Shown here in pieces: positions 37,375 to 45,917 of a DNA stretch of 64,000 nt (positions within the stretch are counted from its first letter, which is position 1; every line of letters starts with the position of its first letter). The DNA comes from Desulfomonile sp963700305 (GTDB lineage: Bacteria; Desulfobacterota; Desulfomonilia; Desulfomonilales; Desulfomonilaceae), in NCBI GenBank assembly GCA_963700305.1, contig CAVOXB010000027.1:186001-250000 (forward strand). Direction: 5' to 3'. The position numbers and the translations under genes are program-made. Under the pieces are notes generated by a model. That model saw only the letters and a program-made list of their open reading frames with translations, had not been told where the DNA came from and made no database searches.

Positions 37375-39273
37375 ATGGCAAGTTGGGACCCCAAAAAAGG
37401 AGTTTTGTATCACGAGTTCAATAAGTTTAATAAGGAGAGGTCCCTGCGGCAGGTTGATAAGCCTAACCTTTTGCGGAACATTTTCCCGTACGTCGAAGTT
37501 CCCAAAGTGGATTTTGACTTTGCGCTCAACCCGATAAATCCGGCAAGGCATTTCCTCATAACAGATACCACCTTCCGGGACGGCCAACAGGCTCGGCCGC
37601 CTTTCAGCGTGGATCAGATATCAATGCTGTTTGATTTTCTCCACAAGATATCCGGGCCAAGAGGAATCATTCGGCAGTCGGAATTCTTTCTCTATACCAA
37701 GAAAGACCGGGAGGCGGTTGAACGCTGCCAGAACAAGAATTATCAGTATCCCATGATCACCGGATGGATCAGGGCGCACAAAAAAGACCTCTCCAACGTC
37801 AGAGCCGTAGGCCTGACGGAAACGGGTATTCTAACCTCTGTATCCGATTATCATATATTCCTGAAGATGGGGCTGGATAGGAAAAAAGCGTTCGATAAGT
37901 ACATAGACATGACCCGGGCTACTCTGGAGAAGGGGATTATTCCGCGATGCCATTTCGAGGATATTACCAGGGCAGACATCTACGGATTCTGCGTGCCTCT
38001 TGCCCAGAAGCTCATGGAAATAAGAGAGGAATCTGGAATAGATATCAAGATACGCCTTTGTGACACTATGGGATTCGGCGTCACCTATCCTGGCGCGGCT
38101 CTCCCTCGAAGCGTTCCCAAACTCATTAGGGCCTTTATCGATGATGCCAACGTTCCGGAGGACCTGCTTGAATGGCATGGACATAACGATTTTCACCACG
38201 GTTTGACCAATGCGGTTCACGCCTGGCTGTACGGGGCTTCCACGGTGAACGGGACTCTCCTGGGAATTGGCGAGAGAACCGGGAATACTCCCATAGAGGC
38301 CCTAGTCATCGAATATATGTCCCTCAGAGGCCATTCGGACGGAATGAATACACTCGCAATTACGGAGATGGCAGAGTATTTCGAAAAAGAGCTGGGCCAT
38401 GTTATTCCCGACAATTATCCGCTGCTGGGAAAGGCCTTCAATGCAACCAGCGCCGGGGTTCACGCTGACGGAGTGCTCAAGAATGAGGAGATCTACAATA
38501 TCTTCGATACCACGAAGATCCTCGGAAAACCTCCTGTGGTGAATATCACCGATAAATCAGGCCTTGCAGGCATAGCTCATTGGATCAACACGAAACGTGA
38601 AGTGCCCCTCGAAGAAAAGGTGGACAAGAGCCATCCGGCCATATCAAAGATCTACGATAGAATAATCGAGCAGTATGACAAAGGCCGCGTCACGGCTATT
38701 TCCGACAAAGAAATGATGGCGCTCGTAAAACGATATATGCCCGAGCTGTTTATCTCCGACTGGGACCGCATGAAGCTCATTGCCAGAGAGATGGCCTTCA
38801 AAATTGTGGAGCGATTCGTTACAGCGCAGCATATGAAGTCCGGAGTGCCCAAGACAATGGAGCATTCCATGATGGAATTCCTTCAGAGATACCCGTTCAT
38901 CCAATACTGCTATGTCGCGGACATGGAAGGGAAAAAGGTCACTGAAAACATTACGGACATTACAGAACGCGCCAAGTATCATTCCGAGTTCAAAGAAAAC
39001 GAGGACTTCTCCGACCGTCCGTGGTTCATAAAACCCCTCAAGGATGGCAAAATTCACGTGGTTGGGCCTTTCACCTCGAGGATCACCGGAGCATTGTGTA
39101 TTACGGTTTCTGCTCCGGTAAGGGACAAGAAAGACAAGATGACGGGAGTGTTCGGCGCTGACATACGTTTGGAAGAGCTTGTCAAGGTGGAAAACGAATT
39201 AATGGAAGAACACGGGATGGAATTCACCGAGAAAGAAATACGTGAATTGACAAAGAAATACAGGGATCAGTGA
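37375..39273 (+). CDS. HMGL-family synthase (Re-citrate-synthase-like) with Cache-like C-terminus
   Basis: 632 residues from ATG 37375, which has aaggaggag upstream. Residues about 55-340 are an HMGL/DRE-TIM barrel, with metal and acyl binding motifs DTTFRDGQQ (64-72), RLCDTMGFGV and EWHGHNDFHHG, followed by GERTGNTPIEALV and HADGVLKNEEIY. Such proteins condense acetyl-CoA with oxoacids: isopropylmalate, homocitrate or Re-citrate synthase. The layout is most like the Re-citrate synthases of anaerobes. From about residue 505 a second domain follows (QYCYVADMEGKKVTENITDI, PWFIKPLKDGKIHVVGPFTS, GVFGADIRLEELV) that resembles a Cache/PDC sensor domain. It has no transmembrane segment, so it must be cytosolic. 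Inference: small-molecule regulation of the synthase. The exact substrate is uncertain. Confidence 0.75.
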   Translation: MASWDPKKGVLYHEFNKFNKERSLRQVDKPNLLRNIFPYVEVPKVDFDFALNPINPARHFLITDTTFRDGQQARPPFSVDQISMLFDFLHKISGPRGIIRQSEFFLYTKKDREAVERCQNKNYQYPMITGWIRAHKKDLSNVRAVGLTETGILTSVSDYHIFLKMGLDRKKAFDKYIDMTRATLEKGIIPRCHFEDITRADIYGFCVPLAQKLMEIREESGIDIKIRLCDTMGFGVTYPGAALPRSVPKLIRAFIDDANVPEDLLEWHGHNDFHHGLTNAVHAWLYGASTVNGTLLGIGERTGNTPIEALVIEYMSLRGHSDGMNTLAITEMAEYFEKELGHVIPDNYPLLGKAFNATSAGVHADGVLKNEEIYNIFDTTKILGKPPVVNITDKSGLAGIAHWINTKREVPLEEKVDKSHPAISKIYDRIIEQYDKGRVTAISDKEMMALVKRYMPELFISDWDRMKLIAREMAFKIVERFVTAQHMKSGVPKTMEHSMMEFLQRYPFIQYCYVADMEGKKVTENITDITERAKYHSEFKENEDFSDRPWFIKPLKDGKIHVVGPFTSRITGALCITVSAPVRDKKDKMTGVFGADIRLEELVKVENELMEEHGMEFTEKEIRELTKKYRDQ

Positions 39274-39316
39274 CACCCGAATTCCTATGATTCTGTGACG
39301 ATTCCGAGCCGGATTT

Positions 39317-39607
39317 GTGGGGCAGGCTTTCAGCCTGCCTTTACGACGATATGGGGTCCCAGCTCCAACTACTCGGATAAGGGCGCAGTCCAGCCAGTTT
39401 CTACCCCCGACCGAATGCGGATTAATTTATGGGGGTTGCCAAAAATTATGACGTTTATCCGATGGCCGAATCCCAAAGACTTCGTAGGGGTCGGCGTCCC
39501 TGCCGACCCACGGCGGGCACTGAGGCCCGCCGCCACGTATTATTCTTTGCGCAAGCGGACATTATTTTGACAACTGCTATAATAGCAGGCTGGAAAGCCT
39601 GCTCCAC
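39317..39607. repeat. Split palindrome arms flanking MITE-like copy D
   Basis: The arms 39317-39338 (GTGGGGCAGGCTTTCAGCCTGCC type) and 39584-39607 (its inverse) belong to the family of 2205-2276, where the arms are only 20 bases apart. Here MITE-like copy D lies between them, just three bases from the right arm, as if it had inserted into an older hairpin. The gap 39274-39672 contains no gene. Confidence 0.65.
39428..39581. mobile_element. MITE-like element, subfamily 2 (copy D)
   Basis: A 154-base element, left end TATGGGGGTTGCCAAAAATT, right end (reverse complement) TATAGCAGTTGTCAAAATAA. Same interior as copy C plus a few extra bases (GGCGTCCCTGCCGACCC), which make its inner hairpin perfect. 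The right end continues as ATGTCCG, exactly like the left end of copy B of the other subfamily. Confidence 0.75.
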
Positions 39608-39672
39608 GGGGAGTCCGATTTTTCAGATCAGCGGGTGGAAGGGTGGAGTCTGTAAAGGAGATGCAAGTTTGT

Positions 39673-41058
39673 CTATATGTTGTTCAGCACGGCGGAGTCA
39701 TCACCTGGGGCATCATCTCGCTGAGTGTGCGGTCGGAAAGTTGAGTACTTGGCATCGAACACGGCCGTGACCATTCCGATGGGGCCGTTGCGCTGCTTAC
39801 CTATGATTATTTCCGCCTCGCCCTTCTTGGGATTATCCTCGCTCTTGTTATAGACCTCATCACGATAAATGAAGATGATCACGTCCGCGTCCTGCTCGAT
39901 TGCTCCGGATTCACGCAGGTCCGCGAGTTGAGGCCTTTTATTTGGTCGATCTTCCACTTTGCGGTTCAGCTGCGAAAGGGCGATCACAGGCACATAGAGC
40001 TCTTTAGCGAGCGCTTTGAGGGATCTCGAAATATCGGAGATTTCCTTCTCCCTGGAATCCGACTTTGTCGCTCCTCTCATGAGCTGCAAATAGTCAACGA
40101 CTATCAACCCGAGACCACGCTCTTTCTTCAAGCGCCGCGCCTTGGCCCTGATCTCAAGGGTGTTAATTGCGGGAGTGTCGTCCACGTAAAGAGGCGCCTC
40201 GGAAATATTCCCAACGGCCAGGGTGAGATTGCTCCAATCTTCCTGGGTTAGAAAACCGGTTCTCAGGCTCCTGAGATTCACCTTGGCGCGCGCACACAAA
40301 ATCCTGAGTCCGATCTGTTCCTTGCTCATTTCCAACGAGAATATGGCTGTCGGAGTTCCCAATTCTATGGACGCGTGCATCGCTACGTTCAATGCAAAAG
40401 AGGTTTTGCCCATTGAGGGCCGACCGGCGATTATGATCAGGTCCGATGGCTGAAAACCCGCTGTTTGAGAGTCCAGATCCTTGAACCCTGAACCTACGCC
40501 GGTAATGTTTTCCTTCCGGTCGTAGAGTCGCTCAATTGTCGCCATGCCTTCCACCATCAGGTCCTGCACGTGCACGAATCCGGACTGGATTCTGGACTCA
40601 CCAACCTTGAAGATGATCTGTTCAGCCTCGTCCAGAAATTCATCTACGTCCGGATGATCCTCGTAACACCGGGTGACCACTTCTGTAGACGCGGAAATCA
40701 AGCTTCTCAGAACTGCTTTGTCTTTTACAACTCTGGTGTAATGCAGAATATTGGCTGCACTGGGCACGGCGTCAATCAATTCAGCTAAAAAAGCTTGGCC
40801 GCCGACCGCTTCCAATTGGCTTGCCTCTTTCAGCACCGCTGTAAGGGTAAGCCAATCGACAGGCTCATTCCTGCTAAAAAGCTGCGTTATTGCTTTGAAT
40901 ATGGCTCGGTGGGCGTCTCGGTAGAAATCATCAGGCGAAAGCACTGTGAGCACTTTCGGGATGGCGTCGTTATCAATCAGCAACCCCCCCAATATCGCAC
41001 GTTCTCCTTCGAGGAACTGGGGGGGCAGTCTGATTGTATTGTTATTTTCCGCCGGCAT
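39673..41058 (-). CDS. dnaB: Replicative DNA helicase
   Basis: 461 residues. N-terminal primase-interacting domain (PPQFLEGERAILGGLLIDNDAI), linker, then the RecA-like motor: Walker A GRPSMGKTSFALN, Walker B LIVVDYLQLM, SLEMSKEQIG, and the late motif LADLRESGAIEQDADVIIFIYRD. Last gene of the rpsF-rpsR-rplI-dnaB operon. Its ATG lies inside the end of rplI (17 bases overlap). Intact frame. Confidence 0.97.
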   Translation of the reverse strand: MPAENNNTIRLPPQFLEGERAILGGLLIDNDAIPKVLTVLSPDDFYRDAHRAIFKAITQLFSRNEPVDWLTLTAVLKEASQLEAVGGQAFLAELIDAVPSAANILHYTRVVKDKAVLRSLISASTEVVTRCYEDHPDVDEFLDEAEQIIFKVGESRIQSGFVHVQDLMVEGMATIERLYDRKENITGVGSGFKDLDSQTAGFQPSDLIIIAGRPSMGKTSFALNVAMHASIELGTPTAIFSLEMSKEQIGLRILCARAKVNLRSLRTGFLTQEDWSNLTLAVGNISEAPLYVDDTPAINTLEIRAKARRLKKERGLGLIVVDYLQLMRGATKSDSREKEISDISRSLKALAKELYVPVIALSQLNRKVEDRPNKRPQLADLRESGAIEQDADVIIFIYRDEVYNKSEDNPKKGEAEIIIGKQRNGPIGMVTAVFDAKYSTFRPHTQRDDAPGDDSAVLNNI

Positions 41059-41515
41059 CCTCTGCTTCTTCCTCAGACTTGACGATTATCGTCACCTGGG
41101 CTGAAACTTCAGGGTGAAGGCGAATGGAAGCTTTGTATTCGCCAATTTTCTTTACCGGTTCGGACAGGGTGATGCGTTTCTTGTCAATTTCATAGCCGCG
41201 GCCTTCCAGTTCCGTTGCAATATCGGAAGTTGTGACTGAGCCGAAGAGACGGCCGTCCTGCCCGCGGGACTTACGAATGAAGGCCAGGATTTCAGCTCCC
41301 AGTTTTTCCGCCTGAATGTCTGCGGCAGATTTGGCCTTGGCAAGTTTTTTCTGTTTAGCTTCTATCAGCGTCCGGTAAAAATTGAGGTTTTTCTCAGTCG
41401 CCGGACATGCAAGTTTCCTGGGGAGCAGATAATTGCGGGCATATCCGTCCTTTACTTTGACGGTCTGTCCGACTGTTCCCAGGTCATCTATGTGATCAAG
41501 AAGTATTACTTCCAT
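41042..41515 (-). CDS. rplI: 50S ribosomal protein L9
   Basis: 157 residues, normal length. N-terminal rRNA-binding domain with the L9 signature (MEVILLDHIDDLGTVGQTVKVKDGYARNYLLPRKLA), central helix and C-terminal domain ending in IIVKSEEEAEDAGGK. Preceded by gaggaacat-type spacing 22 bases after rpsR and overlapping dnaB, so part of the same transcript. Confidence 0.97.
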   Translation of the reverse strand: MEVILLDHIDDLGTVGQTVKVKDGYARNYLLPRKLACPATEKNLNFYRTLIEAKQKKLAKAKSAADIQAEKLGAEILAFIRKSRGQDGRLFGSVTTSDIATELEGRGYEIDKKRITLSEPVKKIGEYKASIRLHPEVSAQVTIIVKSEEEAEDAGGK

Positions 41516-41537
41516 TTATGTTCCTCCGGGAATGCAG

Positions 41538-41780
41538 TTATCGCCTGGGCACAGTGAAGGGCAGCAGAGCTATGTTACGCGCTCGCTTGATTGCCGTGGT
41601 CAGTTGCCTCTGATGTTTGGCGCAGTTACCTGAGATTCTTCTCGGAATTATCTTGCCGCGCTCTGTTATGAATACTCTAAGGATGTTCGGTTCCTTGTAA
41701 TCCATTTTGAGAGATGAATCAGCGCAGAAGCGGCATACTTTGCTCCTAGGAAAAGACCTTCTTTTGGGAGGCTTGCTCAT
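41538..41780 (-). CDS. rpsR: 30S ribosomal protein S18
   Basis: 80 residues. Typical S18 features CRFCADSSLKMDYKEPNILRVFITERGKIIPRRISGNCAKHQRQL, with the two-cysteine CRFC start as in zinc-type S18. It begins two bases after the rpsF stop, so the pair is translationally coupled and the S6-S18 heterodimer is made in equal amounts. Confidence 0.97.
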   Translation of the reverse strand: MSKPPKRRSFPRSKVCRFCADSSLKMDYKEPNILRVFITERGKIIPRRISGNCAKHQRQLTTAIKRARNIALLPFTVPRR

Positions 41781-41782
41781 GG

Positions 41783-42325
41783 CTATTCGCTCTCCTTTGC
41801 GGCTTCAGGCTTGGGCTCGGCTTCCGGTTCTTCAATCGCTTCGGTCACTGCGGCCTCTGTTGGTGGCTTCGGCTCTTCAACCGGAGGTGCTACTTCTAGC
41901 GCTGGAGGCGCCACTTCTACCGGTGGAGGTTCTGCTGCTGGAGGCGCTTCAGGTCCTTCGGCAGGCGCAGGTGCTGCTGCTTCTGCAGCCGCTGCCTCTT
42001 TGGCTTGGGACGCGGCTTTAAAAGCTTCCAGATCTACTTCATCGTCAAGTTTGACGCTGAGGTATTTCATCACGTCCTCGGAGATTTTGAACTGTCGCTC
42101 CATTTCAAGGATCAGTTCGGGGGTTCCCACGAAATCGAACATGATGTAACGGCCTTTATCCCTCTTCTTCACGAGGTAGGCGAGCTTCTTCGTTCCCCAA
42201 TCCTCGATCTTGATTACCTCACCAGCGTGAGTCTTAATGATTTGGCCGTATTTTTCGGTGAAACTTTTGACTTCATCATCCGGGATCTCAGATCCCAGGA
42301 TGACCACGGATTCGTAGCGTCTCAT
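41783..42325 (-). CDS. rpsF: 30S ribosomal protein S6 with Ala/Pro/Glu-rich tail
   Basis: 180 residues, against the usual 95-135. Residues 1-100 are canonical S6 (MRRYESVVILGSEIPDDEV, KIEDWGTKKLAYLVKKRDKGRYIMFDFVG). The last 75 are a low-complexity extension of Ala, Pro, Glu and Val ending in EPEAEPKPEAAKESE, probably disordered and acidic. First gene of the rpsF-rpsR-rplI-dnaB operon, with an aaaggag site directly before the ATG. S6 tails of variable length and acid content occur in bacteria, but one this long is unusual. Confidence 0.95.
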   Translation of the reverse strand: MRRYESVVILGSEIPDDEVKSFTEKYGQIIKTHAGEVIKIEDWGTKKLAYLVKKRDKGRYIMFDFVGTPELILEMERQFKISEDVMKYLSVKLDDEVDLEAFKAASQAKEAAAAEAAAPAPAEGPEAPPAAEPPPVEVAPPALEVAPPVEEPKPPTEAAVTEAIEEPEAEPKPEAAKESE

Positions 42326-42346
42326 CAGGTCTCCTTTCGGGTATCA

Positions 42347-42411
42347 AGCCCCTTTGGGGGCAAGGAGTATGTGAAAAAAGTCACTTTACACTTTCTCGAT
42401 ACAGATTTCAA
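42347..42411 (-). promoter_or_regulatory. rpsF promoter and leader hairpin
   Basis: On the minus strand TTGAAA (42411-42406), a 17-base spacer and TAAAGT (42388-42383) form a plausible sigma-70 promoter. The leader then has a GCCCC-AAA-GGGGC hairpin just before the ribosome-binding site, with CCCGAAA next to it. In several bacteria the rpsF leader binds the S6-S18 dimer for autoregulation, and this could be such a site, but the match is not strong. The remainder of the gap up to 42807 has only a single arm of the GGCAGGC...GCCTG palindrome at 42465-42490. Confidence 0.4.
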
Positions 42412-42807
42412 CCTTCGATGAGCGAAAAAGGTGACCATTCAGTTGTCGAAGGATCGAATGGCTTTTGTGGGGCCGGCTTTCCAGCCTGACGTTTCCCAGA
42501 AAACAACAACGATTAAGCACCTTCGCTTTTTCGTAATATTAAATCAGTGTAAGGCATTGGTCATATGAATTTCAGTCTGAATGCCGCACGAAACGCCATC
42601 CGAAACAGAAGCACCCATGTTTCCACCGCTGAATGTTTGTATCCCTATATTTTCGCTCACTTTACCTAACAATGATAGCTGTCTGATTCCCAGTGACTGC
42701 GACGTTGGGCAGTGTAAGTTGATTTCGTGTCACACATGAAACCTTCCGTACCAGGTCCTCAAAGTCTCCACAAATCGTTGAGCGATAGGGTTGAAGCCAT
42801 AAAGAGG

Positions 42808-45054
42808 CTAATCTGGTTTTGCGTTTTCACTTTCCTTGCTCAGAGCTTCTAGCCTTGCGCGAGCTTTTTCATGCCCGGGCGATAAAGACAGGGCGGTTCT
42901 CAAATGCTCGATCCCTTGCTTCCTGTCTCCAGCGGACAATAGGGAGAGTCCGAATCTGTAACGCACCTCAGGGTCTTCGGGTCTAAGAACTGCCATCTTA
43001 CGCATCACGTCTACTGCTTCACGGGGCTGCCCAGCCGCAGTGAGCGCCGTGGCGAGATTGAAATGGGCTCCGAGTTGCGAATGGTCCGATTTGACAATCC
43101 TTCGATAGCAATCGGCAGCTTCGAGAAATCTGCCTGCATTAAAGAAAGAGTTACCCGCAGCGAAATTCAGTTCCGTGGAGTTGAGCTCTATTTCCAAGGC
43201 TTTTCGATAGTAATCCACTGCTTTGCCGGGATTTCCCGCCTTTTCCATAGCTTGAGCAAGCCCAAGAATAGCATTCCAGTCGAGAGGATTCATATTGATT
43301 GCATCTTGATACTCTTGAATGGATTCCTCTACTCGTCCGCTGCGCAGAAGCGTCAAAGCCAGATTGGAACGATATTCCTTGTTATTGGGGTCGTATTTCA
43401 CAGCCAGCCGCAAGTGTTCAAGGCTTTCGTTCACGTCTCCAATGGCGAAGAGCGCTACCCCCAGATTGTTGTGAGCATCCGCATGAGTAGAGTCAGCTTG
43501 GAGAACCCGTCGAAATAATCCAATTCCTTCTTGCTGTTTTCCCTGTTTGAACAAGGCAGTCCCCATATGAATCAGAGCCGAGTCTCTCTTGTTCAGAGGT
43601 CCGACAAGCTCTACCTGTGTCGCCTTTTGAAGTGCCTCGATGGCGGCGGCGTGATCTCCCCGCTTTTCAAGCTCTGCTCCGAAACTCACCACTATATCCA
43701 GATAAGGGTACTTCTCTACGTCAGGGCCAGGCTCGGGCAAACGGGAGTAAGCTTCCGCCCAGACGTTGAAAGGTGTCCATGCCTTGGCCCGAAAAAACGT
43801 CTGACTACACAGCGCCAATATGAATGCGATCCCAATGATTCCACAGGCTATTTTGACGGAACGGCTGTGGATACGACTATCTCCCCACAAGATCAACTGG
43901 CCGGCGACCAAAAGAATGCCGGCCATTGGAAGAATCGCTCTGTAACCGCAAAACAGATATTGAGGGATAAGGACTGACTCTGGAATAAGAGCCAGGACGA
44001 AGAATAGCAGTCCGAAAGATATTACAGGCGCCTTGCGCAAGAGGAGCAGGCCGCTCAAAAGAATTCCCAGCACACAAGCAACTGCCCCGGCAGTCGAAAC
44101 GGGAGCAAGAAAGGATTTCGAGATGATCTGAGCCTCAACAATTCCGCTTGAAAAGGCAAACGGAGCGATTATGGAAAGAAGATAAACGATCAGCATTCGC
44201 GATTCAGTGAGAAGCACTTCCGTTACGCTCAACTCTACGATTGTGTAATAGAGTGCAACTCGACTAATTATTCCCCCATGGTCACTCGGTGTGGCAGCCC
44301 CGTGCAAACCGTTGGTTGCAACAAGAAAGAGCACCACAACCGAAACAGTTATTGCAGCGATAAGAGGCAGTCTCCTCACCAAGTCTCTTATGCTTAGACC
44401 CGCTACCGTGATTTCGGCCAGAACAAGAGCCAGAGGGAGAGTCACGACGTTTTCCTTCGTGAACATTCCAAGAGCAAACAGGACCATGGTCGCAAAATAG
44501 AACAAATACCTTCTGAGGGGATGCACCCTTGCGGCCACATAGGTTGCAACAGCGCCGTAATAGAAGAAGCTGGCGGCAATGGCCTGTCTCTGCCATATAT
44601 AGAGAGCAGATAAGACCTGGAGAGGATGCACAACAAACACTAGCCCAAGAATTGCGGCTAGGATTAGTATCCTGCGTTTGGCATGTTCGGGAGGCAGACT
44701 GACTGATGATAGGAAGAGACCCGCAAGAAGCGCTACCGAAACTCCGGCGGCCGCAAGAAAGGCTATGTTCACCAGGCGAAAGAAGATAGGATTCATTCCT
44801 GTGGTGATGTAGTTAAAGTAATAAGTCAGCATCATCAGTGGCCTGGTGGGCATAAAGCTAATTAGCTGAAATATGTCGTGTCGGGCGAATAGTGGTGAAT
44901 TGTTGTGAATGTATGAGTGCGAATCATAAATCATCGGTGCATTGAGGCCAGGACTACATAAGACCAAGGCAAAGACGAAATAGACTGCAAAAACGAATAA
45001 AATGACTCCGAAGCTGAGGCGTACTTCCCAAACTTTCGAATTTTCCGAAGGCAT
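42808..45054 (-). CDS. TMTC-like GT-C membrane protein with TPR repeats (paralogue 1)
   Basis: 748 residues. The N-terminal half has about ten membrane segments with GT-C style features: an acidic first periplasmic loop (APMIYDSHSYIHNN), PTRPLMMLTYYFNY, and HPLQVLSALYIWQRQ. The C-terminal half, from about residue 470, is built of about eight TPR units (for example ALIHMGTALFKQGKQQEGIGLFRRVLQ and AHNNLGVALFAIGDVNESLEHLRLAV). In animals TMTC proteins are O-mannosyltransferases. In bacteria the family is uncharacterised, so glycosyl transfer is inference. Closest relatives in the window are the gene at 61114-63122 and that at 63143-64000 (shared HPxQ...LYIWQR motif in the former). Confidence 0.8.
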   Translation of the reverse strand: MPSENSKVWEVRLSFGVILFVFAVYFVFALVLCSPGLNAPMIYDSHSYIHNNSPLFARHDIFQLISFMPTRPLMMLTYYFNYITTGMNPIFFRLVNIAFLAAAGVSVALLAGLFLSSVSLPPEHAKRRILILAAILGLVFVVHPLQVLSALYIWQRQAIAASFFYYGAVATYVAARVHPLRRYLFYFATMVLFALGMFTKENVVTLPLALVLAEITVAGLSIRDLVRRLPLIAAITVSVVVLFLVATNGLHGAATPSDHGGIISRVALYYTIVELSVTEVLLTESRMLIVYLLSIIAPFAFSSGIVEAQIISKSFLAPVSTAGAVACVLGILLSGLLLLRKAPVISFGLLFFVLALIPESVLIPQYLFCGYRAILPMAGILLVAGQLILWGDSRIHSRSVKIACGIIGIAFILALCSQTFFRAKAWTPFNVWAEAYSRLPEPGPDVEKYPYLDIVVSFGAELEKRGDHAAAIEALQKATQVELVGPLNKRDSALIHMGTALFKQGKQQEGIGLFRRVLQADSTHADAHNNLGVALFAIGDVNESLEHLRLAVKYDPNNKEYRSNLALTLLRSGRVEESIQEYQDAINMNPLDWNAILGLAQAMEKAGNPGKAVDYYRKALEIELNSTELNFAAGNSFFNAGRFLEAADCYRRIVKSDHSQLGAHFNLATALTAAGQPREAVDVMRKMAVLRPEDPEVRYRFGLSLLSAGDRKQGIEHLRTALSLSPGHEKARARLEALSKESENAKPD

Positions 45055-45173
45055 TTATTCGCCTGTAGTCTCTCTAAGAAAAGGAGGAATGTACGGCGGA
45101 GTTTTTGTACCACTCCGAAATGGGGAATGAGATGTTTTTCAACTGATCAGAAACTGAGACCATTCGACAGTGA

Positions 45174-45716
45174 CTATCTCTTGCGTATTTCTTTGCACTT
45201 GTGGCAGACCCAGACCTTTTCCCTTATGAAAAAGAACAGTATCCCCACTGTGATGAATATTGAGCCGGCATAATAACTCGAGGGAAGGGCGAATTTTATG
45301 AACCAGGGCGGCTGATAAAAATTCGTGGCCAGCCCGTAAAGGACCATGAAGGCTATGCCGAGCGCAACAAGAATCAGTCCTGCCAGCGGGGAAAGCATCA
45401 TCCTCGAAGCCTTGTTCATCACACCGCCGCAGCCATCGCAGATTTTCACTTTGCCTCGCCTGATCCGGTCCTGGAACCTATTGAATTCCTCGTCCGCAGC
45501 TACACCCGTATAAAACGGAACTTCTTCAGGGCCTTCGTTCATCATGAAAGACTTGCCGTAAGCATAGTCGGTTTCAAACTTTTGTGCAGCTCCGTCGACC
45601 GATGAGCCATGAGCTTCGTATGGCGCAGTCTGGCGCGGCGCGGGTTTGTCAATGGGATTGTCGTCAACAATTGGCCTGTTGAAGCCTTTCTTGCTGAATC
45701 TGTCAGTGAACTTCAC
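45174..45716 (-). CDS. Two-TM protein with paired CxxC motifs
   Basis: 180 residues when started at GTG 45716 (agga upstream). The first 90 residues are polar, and a CDGCGGVMNK motif at about 112 is followed by two hydrophobic helices (MLSPLAGLILVALGIAFMVLYGL and YYAGSIFITVGILFFFI) and a final CHKCKEIRKR. The four cysteines flank the membrane hairpin on the same side and could form one zinc ribbon in the cytoplasm. I do not recognise the family. Upstream in-frame residues to 45776 are less likely to be translated. Confidence 0.6.
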   Translation of the reverse strand: MKFTDRFSKKGFNRPIVDDNPIDKPAPRQTAPYEAHGSSVDGAAQKFETDYAYGKSFMMNEGPEEVPFYTGVAADEEFNRFQDRIRRGKVKICDGCGGVMNKASRMMLSPLAGLILVALGIAFMVLYGLATNFYQPPWFIKFALPSSYYAGSIFITVGILFFFIREKVWVCHKCKEIRKR

Positions 45717-45868
45717 GAATATCCTCACATGACTTTGGATTGTTTGACAAGCTCCGCAACGTGGATACAACCGCAAGGGTCAAAAGTCCGAAGCTTCAGA
45801 CGATGACGGAACGGAATGGTATCAGAATCTTGCTCAAAGTCAATGAATATGGGGTGTGAGTCGGTGGG

Positions 45869-45898
45869 GAGGATGCTCGCGATTTCGAGAGCATCCTC
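45869..45898. terminator. Hairpin after atpE
   Basis: A perfect 10-base-pair stem (GAGGATGCTC / GAGCATCCTC) with a ten-base loop, 20 bases past the atpE stop. No T-tract follows on the minus strand, so it may be a weak terminator or mRNA 3' end protector. Confidence 0.5.
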
Positions 45899-45917
45899 TA
45901 TTCACGGGAATTACTGA

